A DNA stretch of 19,655 nucleotides from Methanobacteriaceae archaeon (GCA_900766745.1 CAAFWR010000003.1:1-19655); one strand, 5' to 3'. Shown: positions 7,986-15,291, numbered from the stretch's first letter. Notes: generated by a model not told the origin, from the sequence alone. Numbers and translations: made by a program.

Positions 7986-8483
7986 CTAAATCCTTTCGTC
8001 TATAACTCTGTTAATATGGTCTGCAAATTGATTGATTTCATTTAAGTTTAATACAGGAAGATTTTTGCCTTCTTTTTCATATTTTGAAATCATTCTTGTT
8101 TTATATCTTTTTTCAAAGAAGTTGCCTTCATCCTTATTTATTTCAGTTCCGAAGTTTGATTTTAAAAAAGATGACTTTACAAGTTCTTCTGAAAATGTTT
8201 TGTCAAAATTTTTCTCATTGTTTTCATCACAGTTTAAGAATAATGCAGTTGGTTTTTCTATCAGTGTTTTGAGATTTCTTGAGATGTATCTTTTAAGAAC
8301 ACCTTGAACATTTCCGTTGTTAATCGAACCTGCAAGTATTATATAATCGTATTTTAAAAGGCAGGCAGTCTTTGCCTTCTCTATTGGTATCAACTGTGTC
8401 TGACAATTTAATTTACTTGATAATATTTTCGCTGCTTTTTTGGTAGCTCTTATATTTGTTGAGTAAATTATAGCTATTTTCAT
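7986..8483 (-). CDS. Flavodoxin-fold protein
   Basis: A 165-residue protein with a flavodoxin-like start, MKIAIIYSTNIRATKKAAKIL, matching the phosphate-binding first strand and loop of FMN-binding flavodoxins. A second strand, YDYIILAGSINNGNVQGVLKRYI (about 50-72), is typical of the flavodoxin_5 type related to protoporphyrinogen oxidase HemG. The C-terminal half (about 105-150) is lysine-rich and less typical. It probably binds FMN and acts in electron transfer, but its partner is unknown. Its ATG overlaps the hisG stop by four bases (ATGA), so translation is probably coupled. Its own TAG stop is in the same frame as pyrB and only 12 bases before the presumed pyrB start. Confidence 0.75.
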   Translation of the reverse strand: MKIAIIYSTNIRATKKAAKILSSKLNCQTQLIPIEKAKTACLLKYDYIILAGSINNGNVQGVLKRYISRNLKTLIEKPTALFLNCDENNEKNFDKTFSEELVKSSFLKSNFGTEINKDEGNFFEKRYKTRMISKYEKEGKNLPVLNLNEINQFADHINRVIDERI

Positions 8484-9340
8484 ATTATCCTTTCAATAGG
8501 TATCACAAGAATGTCTTTTGCTCCAGCATTTCTGAACTTGTTTACAAGATTGAAAACTTCATTTTCATCAATAACAGCTTGCACTGCAACTGTTTTAGTT
8601 TCGGATAGTACTTCTGAAATTGTAGGTCCTGTCATTGCAGGCATAACTTTTTTTACCTCTTCAAGATTTTCATATGAGACATTCATCATTACCAGTTTTT
8701 TTCTTTCAGCTTCGATTACCCCTTTAATACTTGTAGCTATTGATTCAATAAGATAGTTTTTCTTATCAAAACTTTCATGATTAGCTATTAGCTTAATTGT
8801 ACTTTTAAGTATTACGTCAATTACTTTAAGATGGTTCATTTTCAGTGTTGTTCCAGTACTGCTAAGGTCAGTTATTAAATCTGCTACTCCAATAAATGGT
8901 GCAATTTCTGTTGAACCGGTTAACTTGGTTATTTTTGAATTCAAACCTTTTTCTTTAAGATATTTTTCTGTTATAACTGGAAATTCGGTAGCTACTGTCA
9001 TATCAGATGTTACGTCATCTATGGAATTTATACTGGAGTCTTCAGGTGAGGCAACTACAAGCTCTGTTTTTCCAATTTTTAAATCGACTAACTCCTTTAC
9101 GTTAGCTTCAGCTTCTTCAATTAGATCAACACCGGTTATACCCATATCCACTACTCCTTCTTCTACAAATTCAGGAATATCTGAAGCACGGGCAAACATT
9201 ATATCTATATCTTTATTATATGTTGCTGAAATCAGTTTTCTATTGGTATTGTCCTTTAATCCTAATCCTGCTTTCTCTAGAATCTCTATTGAAGGATCAC
9301 TTATTCGCCCTTTAGAGGGAACAGCTATTTTTACTTTCAT
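8480..9340 (-). CDS. hisG: ATP phosphoribosyltransferase, long form
   Basis: This is the first enzyme of histidine biosynthesis, coupling PRPP to ATP. The 286 residues are the long, self-regulated form: a two-lobed catalytic region beginning KIAVPSKGRISDPSIEILEKAG, with the PRPP-binding DLSSTGTTL near residues 158-166, and a C-terminal ACT-like regulatory domain (about 210-286) for histidine feedback. The long form needs no HisZ. AGGAAGA lies about eight bases before the ATG. It heads a tight operon with the flavodoxin-like gene (4-base overlap) and pyrB. It is divergent from the histone gene across a 219-base AT-rich region. Confidence 0.96.
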   Translation of the reverse strand: MKVKIAVPSKGRISDPSIEILEKAGLGLKDNTNRKLISATYNKDIDIMFARASDIPEFVEEGVVDMGITGVDLIEEAEANVKELVDLKIGKTELVVASPEDSSINSIDDVTSDMTVATEFPVITEKYLKEKGLNSKITKLTGSTEIAPFIGVADLITDLSSTGTTLKMNHLKVIDVILKSTIKLIANHESFDKKNYLIESIATSIKGVIEAERKKLVMMNVSYENLEEVKKVMPAMTGPTISEVLSETKTVAVQAVIDENEVFNLVNKFRNAGAKDILVIPIERII

Positions 9341-9476
9341 ATAAAATCTTCCTAATATTGTTAGTAATTATATATGATTTAATATTATAAACATTTTAAG
9401 AACTATGAATTTAATAAAATAAGATTTTCTTACCTAGTTATTTATTTAATTTAATTTTAACCAGTATAAAGGCAAA

Positions 9477-9487
9477 ATATTTAAATA
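9477..9487 (+). promoter_or_regulatory. TATA box of the histone gene
   Basis: ATATTTAAATA, preceded by the purine-rich AAAGGCAAA (BRE-like), lies 73 bases before the histone ATG. A leader of about 45 bases would carry the ribosome binding site GAGGTG (9547-9552). Confidence 0.55.
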
Positions 9488-9559
9488 ATACCTAATTACA
9501 AAACTTAATTTAACTTATGATTATTTTAATCTAAGTTAACAAAATTGAGGTGTATTATT

Positions 9560-9772
9560 ATGTCAGAAATACCAAAAGCTCCAATTACAAGAATCATGAA
9601 AGAATCTGGTGCAGAAAGAATTAGTGATGATGCAAAAGATGCAATCACAAAACACTTAGAAACTTTAGCACATGAGATTACTGTGGAAGCAAACAAAGTT
9701 GCAAGACTTGCAAAACGTAAAACCATTAAAAAAGAAGACATCGATTTAGCTGTTAAAAATCTTAAAAAATAA
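9560..9772 (+). CDS. Archaeal histone, HMf type
   Basis: A 70-residue single histone fold that wraps DNA as dimers and longer stacks. The sequence follows HMf closely: PKAPITRIMKESGAERISDDA at the start, then the long central helix, and RKTIKKEDIDLAVKNLKK at the end, including the conserved RKTIK-ED motif of loop 2 and helix 3. ATG 9560 is chosen because GAGGTG (9547-9552) lies seven bases upstream; a TTG at 9545 would overlap it. There is no extra tail. The deaminase gene starts 55 bases after the stop, across a pyrimidine tract that likely terminates most histone transcripts. Confidence 0.96.
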   Translation: MSEIPKAPITRIMKESGAERISDDAKDAITKHLETLAHEITVEANKVARLAKRKTIKKEDIDLAVKNLKK

Positions 9773-9777
9773 GCTTA

Positions 9778-9816
9778 ATCCTTTCTCTTTTTTTCTTTCT
9801 TTTTTTTCCTTTTTTT
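9778..9816 (+). terminator. Pyrimidine/T-tract terminator after the histone gene
   Basis: A nearly uninterrupted C/T stretch with four T-runs of six to eight bases follows the histone stop. This is characteristic of termination downstream of highly expressed archaeal genes. It merges directly into the ribosome binding site of the next gene. Confidence 0.6.
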
Positions 9817-9827
9817 AGGTGTATTTT

Positions 9828-11147
9828 ATGACAGACTCAACTATTTTAATTAAAAATGCTATTATTTTAAATCCCGGCGAAAATGACTGCTTAAAAACTA
9901 CTTCTTCTGTTCTGATAAAAGACGACATTATTGCAGAAATTGGTGACAATATCACTGAAGAGGCCGATAAGGTTATTGACGGTGAAGGTAAAATTTTAAT
10001 GCCTGGATTAATTAACACTCATACTCATCTTTCAATGACTCTTTTTAGAGGATTGGCAGATGATTTAAGTTTGGATACATGGCTAAACGATTATATATGG
10101 CCTGTAGAAGCACATTTAAACGGATACTACTGTTATATCGGTGCTTTACTAGGAGCTGTTGAATTGATCAAATCAGGTACTACAACATTTTCTGACATGT
10201 ACTTTTATATGGAGGATGTTGCAAGGGCAGTAGATGAAGCAGGTCTAAGGGCAGTTTTATCATATGGAATGATAGATTTTGCTGACGAAGAGAAAAGACG
10301 TGCTGAAATAGCTGCAAATGTTGATTTGTTTAAGAATTGTAACAATGCAGCTGAAGGCAGGATTAAAGTATTTTTCGGACCTCATGCACCTTACACAGCT
10401 TCAAAGGAACTTTTAGACGAAGTCAGAGATTTGGCCAGTAAGTTCAATACAGGAATCCATATCCATGTTGCAGAAACCCAGAAGGAAGTTGAAGACATTT
10501 TGGAACAAACCGGAAAAAGACCATTTGAATACCTAGACGATATCGGTTTTTTAGGTCCTAACGTTGTTGCAGCTCATGCGGTATGGCTTTCAGAAGAAGA
10601 AATTGATATAATAATGGACAGGGAAGTTAAGATTTCACATAACCCCTGCAGTAATATGAAACTTGCATCTGGAATATCACCAGTGGCTAATATGTTAAGC
10701 CATGACATCTGTGTAAGTATCGGTACTGACGGAGCTTCATCAAACAACAATCTTGATTTAATAGAAGAGATGAAAACAGCTTCACTACTTCAAAAGGTAG
10801 CTACTCTCGATCCTAAGGTTCTCACATCTGAAGAAACAGTAGCTATGGCAACTATTAACGGTGCACGTACACTTGGACTTGAAAATGAGATTGGTTCAAT
10901 TGAAGTAGGTAAAAAAGCGGATCTTATTTTAATTGATACAGATGAAGCAAACATGACTCCTGACAGCAGCTGTATCAGTTCCAATGTTGTTTACGCTGCA
11001 AAAGGATCTAATGTAGATACAACCATATGTAACGGTAAAATACTAATGGAAAACAGAAAGCTTACTACATTAGATGAAGAAGAAATCTATAAAAAAGCCC
11101 GTGCAGCTATCGTTGAACTTAAAACCTTAAAAGAAGAAAGTGAATAG
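9828..11147 (+). CDS. dadD: SAH/MTA/5'-deoxyadenosine deaminase (amidohydrolase)
   Basis: A 439-residue metal-dependent amidohydrolase that deaminates adenosyl by-products of SAM chemistry. In methanogens the studied relative acts best on 5'-deoxyadenosine and also on SAH and MTA; which is preferred here is inferred from family. Motifs are NTHTHLSMTLFRGLADD with the HxH pair, FFGPHAPYTAS, IHIHVAETQKEVED, VAAHAVWL and SIGTDGASSNN with the metal Asp. ATG 9828 is chosen because AGGTG (9817-9821) lies six bases before it, and the in-frame GTG 9819 overlaps that site. It could be read partly through from the histone gene. Its 3' end is convergent with tfrA, 14 bases apart. Confidence 0.93.
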   Translation: MTDSTILIKNAIILNPGENDCLKTTSSVLIKDDIIAEIGDNITEEADKVIDGEGKILMPGLINTHTHLSMTLFRGLADDLSLDTWLNDYIWPVEAHLNGYYCYIGALLGAVELIKSGTTTFSDMYFYMEDVARAVDEAGLRAVLSYGMIDFADEEKRRAEIAANVDLFKNCNNAAEGRIKVFFGPHAPYTASKELLDEVRDLASKFNTGIHIHVAETQKEVEDILEQTGKRPFEYLDDIGFLGPNVVAAHAVWLSEEEIDIIMDREVKISHNPCSNMKLASGISPVANMLSHDICVSIGTDGASSNNNLDLIEEMKTASLLQKVATLDPKVLTSEETVAMATINGARTLGLENEIGSIEVGKKADLILIDTDEANMTPDSSCISSNVVYAAKGSNVDTTICNGKILMENRKLTTLDEEEIYKKARAAIVELKTLKEESE

Positions 11148-11161
11148 TTTATTTATAATAA

Positions 11162-12814
11162 TTATCTATTTACAAATCTCATTTTATTTTTATTCATAAC
11201 AATACTTTTTTTCCAGTTGTCATCAGTTTCTGGGAAGTCTTCTCTGAAATGTGCTCCTCTGCTTTCTCTTCTAAGTATTGCGGCTTTTACAGAGAGAATA
11301 GCTATTTCTATCATGTTTATTACTTCAAGACCGTTAACAAGTTCGCTGTTGTATTGTGTTTTACTTGGGATGTCCATTTTTGATAGCTCTTTTTTCATTT
11401 CAAGAAGCTCTCTTAGTGCTTCGTTTAGATCCTTTTCATTTCGAATTATTGAAACCTTTTCCCACATAAGTTTCTTGATGTTTTCCTTAATTTCAGATGG
11501 CTTTATTTCGCCTTCCTTCATTAAGGACTTAATTCTTGCTGCCTCATTTTCGACCATTTCAGGGTTTGTTTCAAAATCACTATTTCTTGCAGCTTCGCAG
11601 CTATATTCACCAGCTATTTTTCCAAAGACCTGGGTATCTGCAAGTGCATTTCCACCAAGTCTGTTAGCCCCATGAACCCCGCCTGTTACCTCACCGCAGG
11701 CTAAAAGGTTAGCTAGTGATGACTGGCACTTTTCATTTATCTTAACCCCACCCATAAAGTGATGGGCTGTCGGTGCAACTTCCATAGGCTCATTTTTAAT
11801 GTCTATGCCAACATCCTCAAACTGGAGAACCATTGTTTCAAGCTTATCGTCAATGACATCATCGTCTAAATGGGTAATGTCAAGGTAGACTCCACCGTTT
11901 TCAGTTCCCCTACCTTCAATTATCTCTTTATAAATTGATCTTGCAACAACGTCACGTGTAGCTAGTTCCATTTTTTCAGGGTCATATTTTTCCATAAAGC
12001 GTTCCTTATCTTTATTTAGAAGAATTCCTCCTTCAGCTCTTACAGCTTCTGTTACAAGAACTCCCTTTTTAGATTCAGGATATACCATTCCTGTAGGGTG
12101 GAACTGTATCTCTTCCATGTCTATAAGGTTTGCTCCAGCATTATATGCAATTGCAAATCCGTCTCCATTTTTCTGAACAGTATTTGAGGTTACGGGAAAC
12201 ATCTGTCCTGCTCCCCCACTAGCTAGTATTGTAGCTTTTGCCTGGAAAAATATTATATCCGAATTCTTCAAGTCAAGACCAACTGCTCCAATGACTTTTG
12301 TAGGATTGTCTTTTGAAAGAACAAGAGATGTTATCATTACCTCTTCTACTGTTTCAATATCTCTTCGGTTAATTTCTTCCTTAAGAGCGGTTATTATTTC
12401 ATGGCCTGTTCTGTCTCCCTGGAAGCAGGTTCTTCTATAGCTTTGACCACCAAATGGTCTCTGGTTGATTTTACCGTCCTTTTGCCTTTCAAACAAGGCT
12501 CCATAGTTTTCCAAATCAACTAATCTTTTTGGTGATTCCTCTACCAGAATGTCAACAAGTTCAGGATCATTAAGGTAGCTGCCACCTTTAAGTGTGTCAT
12601 AGACATGTGTTTCAAGTGAATCGTCTTTATCAACAGCCTTGAATACTGCATTATAACCACCTTCTGCCATTCCGGTACAACCTGATCTGAAAGACAATCC
12701 TTTAGATACGATTAACGGTTTAAGACCTTCTTCATCTACTTCAATAGCTGCTCTGGCACCTGCTCCTCCAGAGCCTATAATCAATACGTCTGATGAAACT
12801 GTTTTTATCTCCAT
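11162..12814 (-). CDS. tfrA: Thiol:fumarate reductase flavoprotein subunit A
   Basis: The FAD subunit of the cytoplasmic enzyme that reduces fumarate while oxidising coenzyme M plus coenzyme B to the heterodisulfide, feeding the incomplete reductive citrate route. The 550 residues match TfrA length. Visible are the FAD loop GSGGAG at 14-19, the HPTGM motif at 239-243, the ARSIYKEI Arg region near 291-298, HHFMGGV near 354, GEVTGGVHGANRLGGNAL, and a C-terminal helical domain ending in RGAHFREDFP. The Fe-S subunit TfrB is absent from this window, so the two are unlinked here. AAGGGT lies six bases before the ATG. A promoter-like TATAATTATTTAAT box lies on this strand near 12861-12875. Confidence 0.92.
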   Translation of the reverse strand: MEIKTVSSDVLIIGSGGAGARAAIEVDEEGLKPLIVSKGLSFRSGCTGMAEGGYNAVFKAVDKDDSLETHVYDTLKGGSYLNDPELVDILVEESPKRLVDLENYGALFERQKDGKINQRPFGGQSYRRTCFQGDRTGHEIITALKEEINRRDIETVEEVMITSLVLSKDNPTKVIGAVGLDLKNSDIIFFQAKATILASGGAGQMFPVTSNTVQKNGDGFAIAYNAGANLIDMEEIQFHPTGMVYPESKKGVLVTEAVRAEGGILLNKDKERFMEKYDPEKMELATRDVVARSIYKEIIEGRGTENGGVYLDITHLDDDVIDDKLETMVLQFEDVGIDIKNEPMEVAPTAHHFMGGVKINEKCQSSLANLLACGEVTGGVHGANRLGGNALADTQVFGKIAGEYSCEAARNSDFETNPEMVENEAARIKSLMKEGEIKPSEIKENIKKLMWEKVSIIRNEKDLNEALRELLEMKKELSKMDIPSKTQYNSELVNGLEVINMIEIAILSVKAAILRRESRGAHFREDFPETDDNWKKSIVMNKNKMRFVNR

Positions 12815-12941
12815 TGTTTTTACCCTTAAGTTTAGTTAATAATATCTTTTGTTATGATTCATTAAATAATTATATGATAGATATCTATTGATATTGTCAC
12901 ATTATTATCATGCTATTTTTAGGGCTTTCGGCTTTCTCAGG

Positions 12942-12966
12942 ATTTATCAACTATTAGTTGATAAAT
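12942..12966. repeat. Palindrome, module 1
   Basis: Arms ATTTATCAACT and AGTTGATAAAT are perfectly complementary around ATT. Confidence 0.85.
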
Positions 12967-13067
12967 TCTAAAATGTATTTAAATAGCTATTAATATAATT
13001 AATATCATTATTTAGGCTATAACTCTTTTAAAAAATAGTTTTTTAGGCTTTGAGGTATTTTTTTTGG

Positions 13068-13092
13068 ATTTATTAAGAATTCCTTAATAAAT
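13068..13092. repeat. Palindrome, module 2
   Basis: Arms ATTTATTAAG and CTTAATAAAT are perfectly complementary around AATTC. It is related in sequence and flanks to the palindrome at 12942-12966. Confidence 0.85.
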
Positions 13093-13171
13093 TCAGATTA
13101 TTGTTAAATAGCTATTTGAAAATTATACTTGCTTTGATGCGATTGAATCAACCATTTAAAATAGCTATTTT

Positions 13172-14167
13172 TCAGTATTTAAAACAGAGGCTAGATTTCT
13201 TACTGTAACAATTGTTGCAGTTATCGCATGTAGCAACTCCTGTACCATTTTCTCTCCATTCATCTAAAAAGTCAGGATCGGCTATGAAAGGTTTTCCTGT
13301 TCCAATGAATTCCAATTTTGATGAATTCAATATATCATTCATTGTATCCATTTCAGTAAAAGTTCCCTGCAATATGACTGGAATGTCAATAGCTTCTATT
13401 AAGGCATCAATGTCAGCTAGAAAATCCCTTCTTTTATTTTCATCATATATGTTAGATGTTGTGCGGCCGGTAATTTGAATGCTGTCAGCGCCACTTTTTT
13501 CAAGTAATTTACAGACTTCAATTCCTTCTTCAGTGGTCATTCCGTTTTTACGCTCTTCTCTAAGGTTAACTCTACAGTTAACATGGAAATCATCAATGGT
13601 ATTTTTAATGGTTTTGATTATTTCTAAAAGAATTCTTGTTCTGTTTAATGTGTTTCCCCCATAATCATCAGTTCTTTTGTTGGAATCTGGACTTATGAAC
13701 TGGTTTAAAAAGAAGTTGGCTCCTATTCCCAATTGAATTCCATCAAATCCTGCGAACTTTAGTTTCTTTGCAAATATGATAATTTCAGCCTGGAGCCGTC
13801 TGATTCCTTCCACTGTAATAGTATTGACGTCAACGCTTTCAAATCCATCATTATAATTGACAAAAGTTAGCTGGCCTAAAATCGGAACATTATATTTGTG
13901 GGCTATCTGGGTAATCTCCTTGTAATCCTTGATAAATCCCTTATAGTTGGCATTTGTTGAGTATTTATAGAATTTATCTCTGGAATCTAGAGCAAAGACT
14001 TCAGATACGATAGCTCCACAGCTGCTAGCTATTCTTTCATATCTTTTAAAGACTTCTGGCTTTAAAAAGCCCCCGTCTTCAGTTTCTCTTTCCCAATGTC
14101 CAAGTCTTATAATTCTATTGTTTAATGTAAATTTGCCGAATTCACATTCATCAAATATATCTTTCAT
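13172..14167 (-). CDS. Divergent NADH:flavin oxidoreductase (Old Yellow Enzyme family)
   Basis: A TIM-barrel FMN protein of about 331 residues. Family marks are FGKFTLNNRIIRLG at the start, the QFISPDSNKRTDDYGGNTLNRTR segment near the middle, VNLREE, and the late GTGKPFIADPDFLDEW phosphate-binding region. The C terminus has a cysteine group, CDNCNNC followed six residues later by another C, resembling the 4Fe-4S site of dienoyl-CoA reductase-type relatives. The usual substrate-binding His pair (HxAH before QFLSP) is replaced by residues of GIGANFFLN, and the QLxHxGR motif reads QLTFVNYND, so the substrate is probably unusual. ATG 14167 is preferred over GTG 14182 because GTGA lies six bases before it. 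It follows ribB behind a terminator. Confidence 0.85.
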   Translation of the reverse strand: MKDIFDECEFGKFTLNNRIIRLGHWERETEDGGFLKPEVFKRYERIASSCGAIVSEVFALDSRDKFYKYSTNANYKGFIKDYKEITQIAHKYNVPILGQLTFVNYNDGFESVDVNTITVEGIRRLQAEIIIFAKKLKFAGFDGIQLGIGANFFLNQFISPDSNKRTDDYGGNTLNRTRILLEIIKTIKNTIDDFHVNCRVNLREERKNGMTTEEGIEVCKLLEKSGADSIQITGRTTSNIYDENKRRDFLADIDALIEAIDIPVILQGTFTEMDTMNDILNSSKLEFIGTGKPFIADPDFLDEWRENGTGVATCDNCNNCYSKKSSLCFKY

Positions 14168-14206
14168 AATAGTCACAACCACAGAAATCCTATTCTTAGA
14201 TATCTT

Positions 14207-14247
14207 AAAAAAATAGGCTTAAGGATTGACTTTGTTTTCAATCCTTA
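14207..14247 (-). terminator. Hairpin/U-tract terminator after ribB
   Basis: On the minus strand the ribB TAA opens a perfect 10-base stem, TAAGGATTGA (14247-14238) with TCAATCCTTA (14229-14220), and an 8-base loop. Six bases later comes a run of seven U (14213-14207). The form is that of a bacterial intrinsic terminator. Confidence 0.7.
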
Positions 14248-14946
14248 GATAGTAAATTCTGAATAGTCGCATTCATTTAAATATGCATCAATAATGTCGT
14301 CTCCCTTAAGGATTACAAGACCGTTTTCTTCTGCATATTTTTTAGCATCTTCAAAGGATGTGGCCTGGCCTGTTTCACTGTCCATCATCTCGCAGACAAC
14401 GCAAACTGGAGTAACTCCTGCCATTACGCACATTGCAAGACCTATTTCAGTATGGCCGCTTCTGTTTGCAAGTAGTGCTTCAGCTCCTCTTAAAAGGCAT
14501 ACGTGACCTGGTGAACGGAATGTCTTACCGAAATCATCGTATCTCTCTTCTTTTAACATTTTAGCCATTTCACTAATGGTCATAGCTCTGTCATGATCTG
14601 TTACGCCGGTAAATGATTTTCTGTGGTTTACCCAAATGGAAAATGATGATCTTTCATCGTATGGAATGTCATTTGGTGCAAGTGTTTTTAAAACAGGATA
14701 TTTGTCACTTGCAGCATTCATAATCTCGTTCATAAATGGAAGTCCTATAGCATCACAGTATAATGGATGGATACAGTTGCAGATTAACCCTCCAGCATAG
14801 TCCCTCATAGTAGCTACTGATTTTGGAGTTACGAATTCAGAAGCGATAATCATATCGACTTCTCCTTCCCTTTCGTCATTGTCATAAACGAGAATAAATT
14901 CTCCGTTTCTTAATGCTTCCATTCCTTTTTCTAAATCTTGATTCAT
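14245..14946 (-). CDS. ribB: 3,4-dihydroxy-2-butanone 4-phosphate synthase
   Basis: Converts ribulose 5-phosphate into formate and the four-carbon unit of the riboflavin ring. The protein has 233 residues and is a stand-alone RibB without a GTP cyclohydrolase II domain, as in archaea. Motifs are DNDEREGEVDMIIA (22-35) with the acidic metal-binding cluster, CIHPLYCDAIGLP, SFTGVTDHDRAMTI (substrate phosphate region), RSPGHVCLLR with the metal His, and GHTEIG. AGGAG (14956-14960) lies nine bases before the ATG. The leader carries an FMN riboswitch, so synthesis is presumably lowered by FMN, the product of ribK about 1.2 kb further on. A hairpin/U-tract terminator separates it from the Old Yellow Enzyme gene. 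Confidence 0.96.
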   Translation of the reverse strand: MNQDLEKGMEALRNGEFILVYDNDEREGEVDMIIASEFVTPKSVATMRDYAGGLICNCIHPLYCDAIGLPFMNEIMNAASDKYPVLKTLAPNDIPYDERSSFSIWVNHRKSFTGVTDHDRAMTISEMAKMLKEERYDDFGKTFRSPGHVCLLRGAEALLANRSGHTEIGLAMCVMAGVTPVCVVCEMMDSETGQATSFEDAKKYAEENGLVILKGDDIIDAYLNECDYSEFTI

Positions 14947-15007
14947 AGTAATATTCTCCTACATTGTAATTTACTAAGAACCAGGGCTAAAAATAATTTT
15001 AAATATC

Positions 15008-15114
15008 ATTCTCTTTCATCCGGACTGTTACCGTCGGTTTTGGATTTTCACCAAATCAGCTGTTAGCTCGTGGACTGTCACCACCGGTGGAGAATTCCAC
15101 TCCGCCCTGAGAAC
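15008..15114 (-). ncRNA. FMN riboswitch (RFN element) upstream of ribB
   Basis: On the minus strand the full RFN consensus can be followed. P1 is formed by UUCUC (15113-15109) and GAGAA (15013-15009). Then come AGGGCGG, a GGAGUGGAAUUCUCC hairpin, ACCGGUGGU, CACGAGCU, UUUGGUGAAAAUCCAAA, ACCGACGGU, ACAGUCCGGAUGAAAGAG. These are the conserved core blocks of the FMN aptamer. The aptamer ends about 60 bases before the ribB ATG. FMN binding is expected to repress ribB. FMN aptamers are overwhelmingly bacterial, so the element is unusual in an archaeon. Confidence 0.97.
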
Positions 15115-15129
15115 TTAATCACTTAACAA

Positions 15130-15150
15130 TTTTATATAATATATATAAAA
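15130..15150 (-). promoter_or_regulatory. TATA region of the ribB transcript
   Basis: On the minus strand the stretch carries TTTTATATATT and TATATAAAA. Start sites about 25 bases downstream would fall near 15108-15120, at the first bases of the riboswitch. Confidence 0.5.
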
Positions 15151-15161
15151 TATTTTGTGGT

Positions 15162-15175
15162 CAAATAGCTATTTG
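15162..15175. promoter_or_regulatory. Palindrome CAAATAGCTATTTG upstream of the ribB promoter
   Basis: A perfect 14-base palindrome 12-30 bases upstream of the ribB TATA region, matching the elements upstream of tfrA. It could be an operator or activator site. It lies between the divergent ribB and GNAT genes. Confidence 0.4.
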
Positions 15176-15291
15176 AAACATTGCTGTTATATGCTATTAT
15201 TCACATTATAATGTAATATTTAGCTTTATTATAAAAATTTACTTTATTTAACAGGATAAAATTAAATAATAATCTTTATAAATGGTTAATA

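Larger units (their letters stand above)
12815..13171. promoter_or_regulatory. Gene-free region upstream of tfrA with repeated palindromic modules
   Basis: No gene is seen in these 357 bases. Two similar modules lie 126 bases apart. Each has GGATTTAT opening a perfect palindrome that ends in ATAAATTC, followed about 15 bases later by AAATAGCTATT. Palindrome one has 11-base arms at 12942-12952 and 12956-12966; palindrome two has 10-base arms at 13068-13077 and 13083-13092. The AAATAGCTATT elements are at 12981-12991 and 13106-13117, with a further copy at 13159-13170. They sit 70-330 bases upstream of the presumed tfrA promoter. Regulatory use is inference. Confidence 0.6.

Noticed and set aside
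7962..7990. TAG between the flavodoxin-like gene and pyrB read as pyrrolysine
   Set aside because: Pyrrolysine decoding is not known in Methanobacteriales, and both products have normal lengths as separate proteins.
11217..11675. 152-codon open frame on the + strand opposite tfrA
   Set aside because: A shadow frame with low-complexity Ser/Phe/Leu composition and no ribosome binding site.
12610..12619. TTTCAAGTG partial origin-box core inside tfrA
   Set aside because: Only nine core bases match, it is coding sequence, and there are no flanks.
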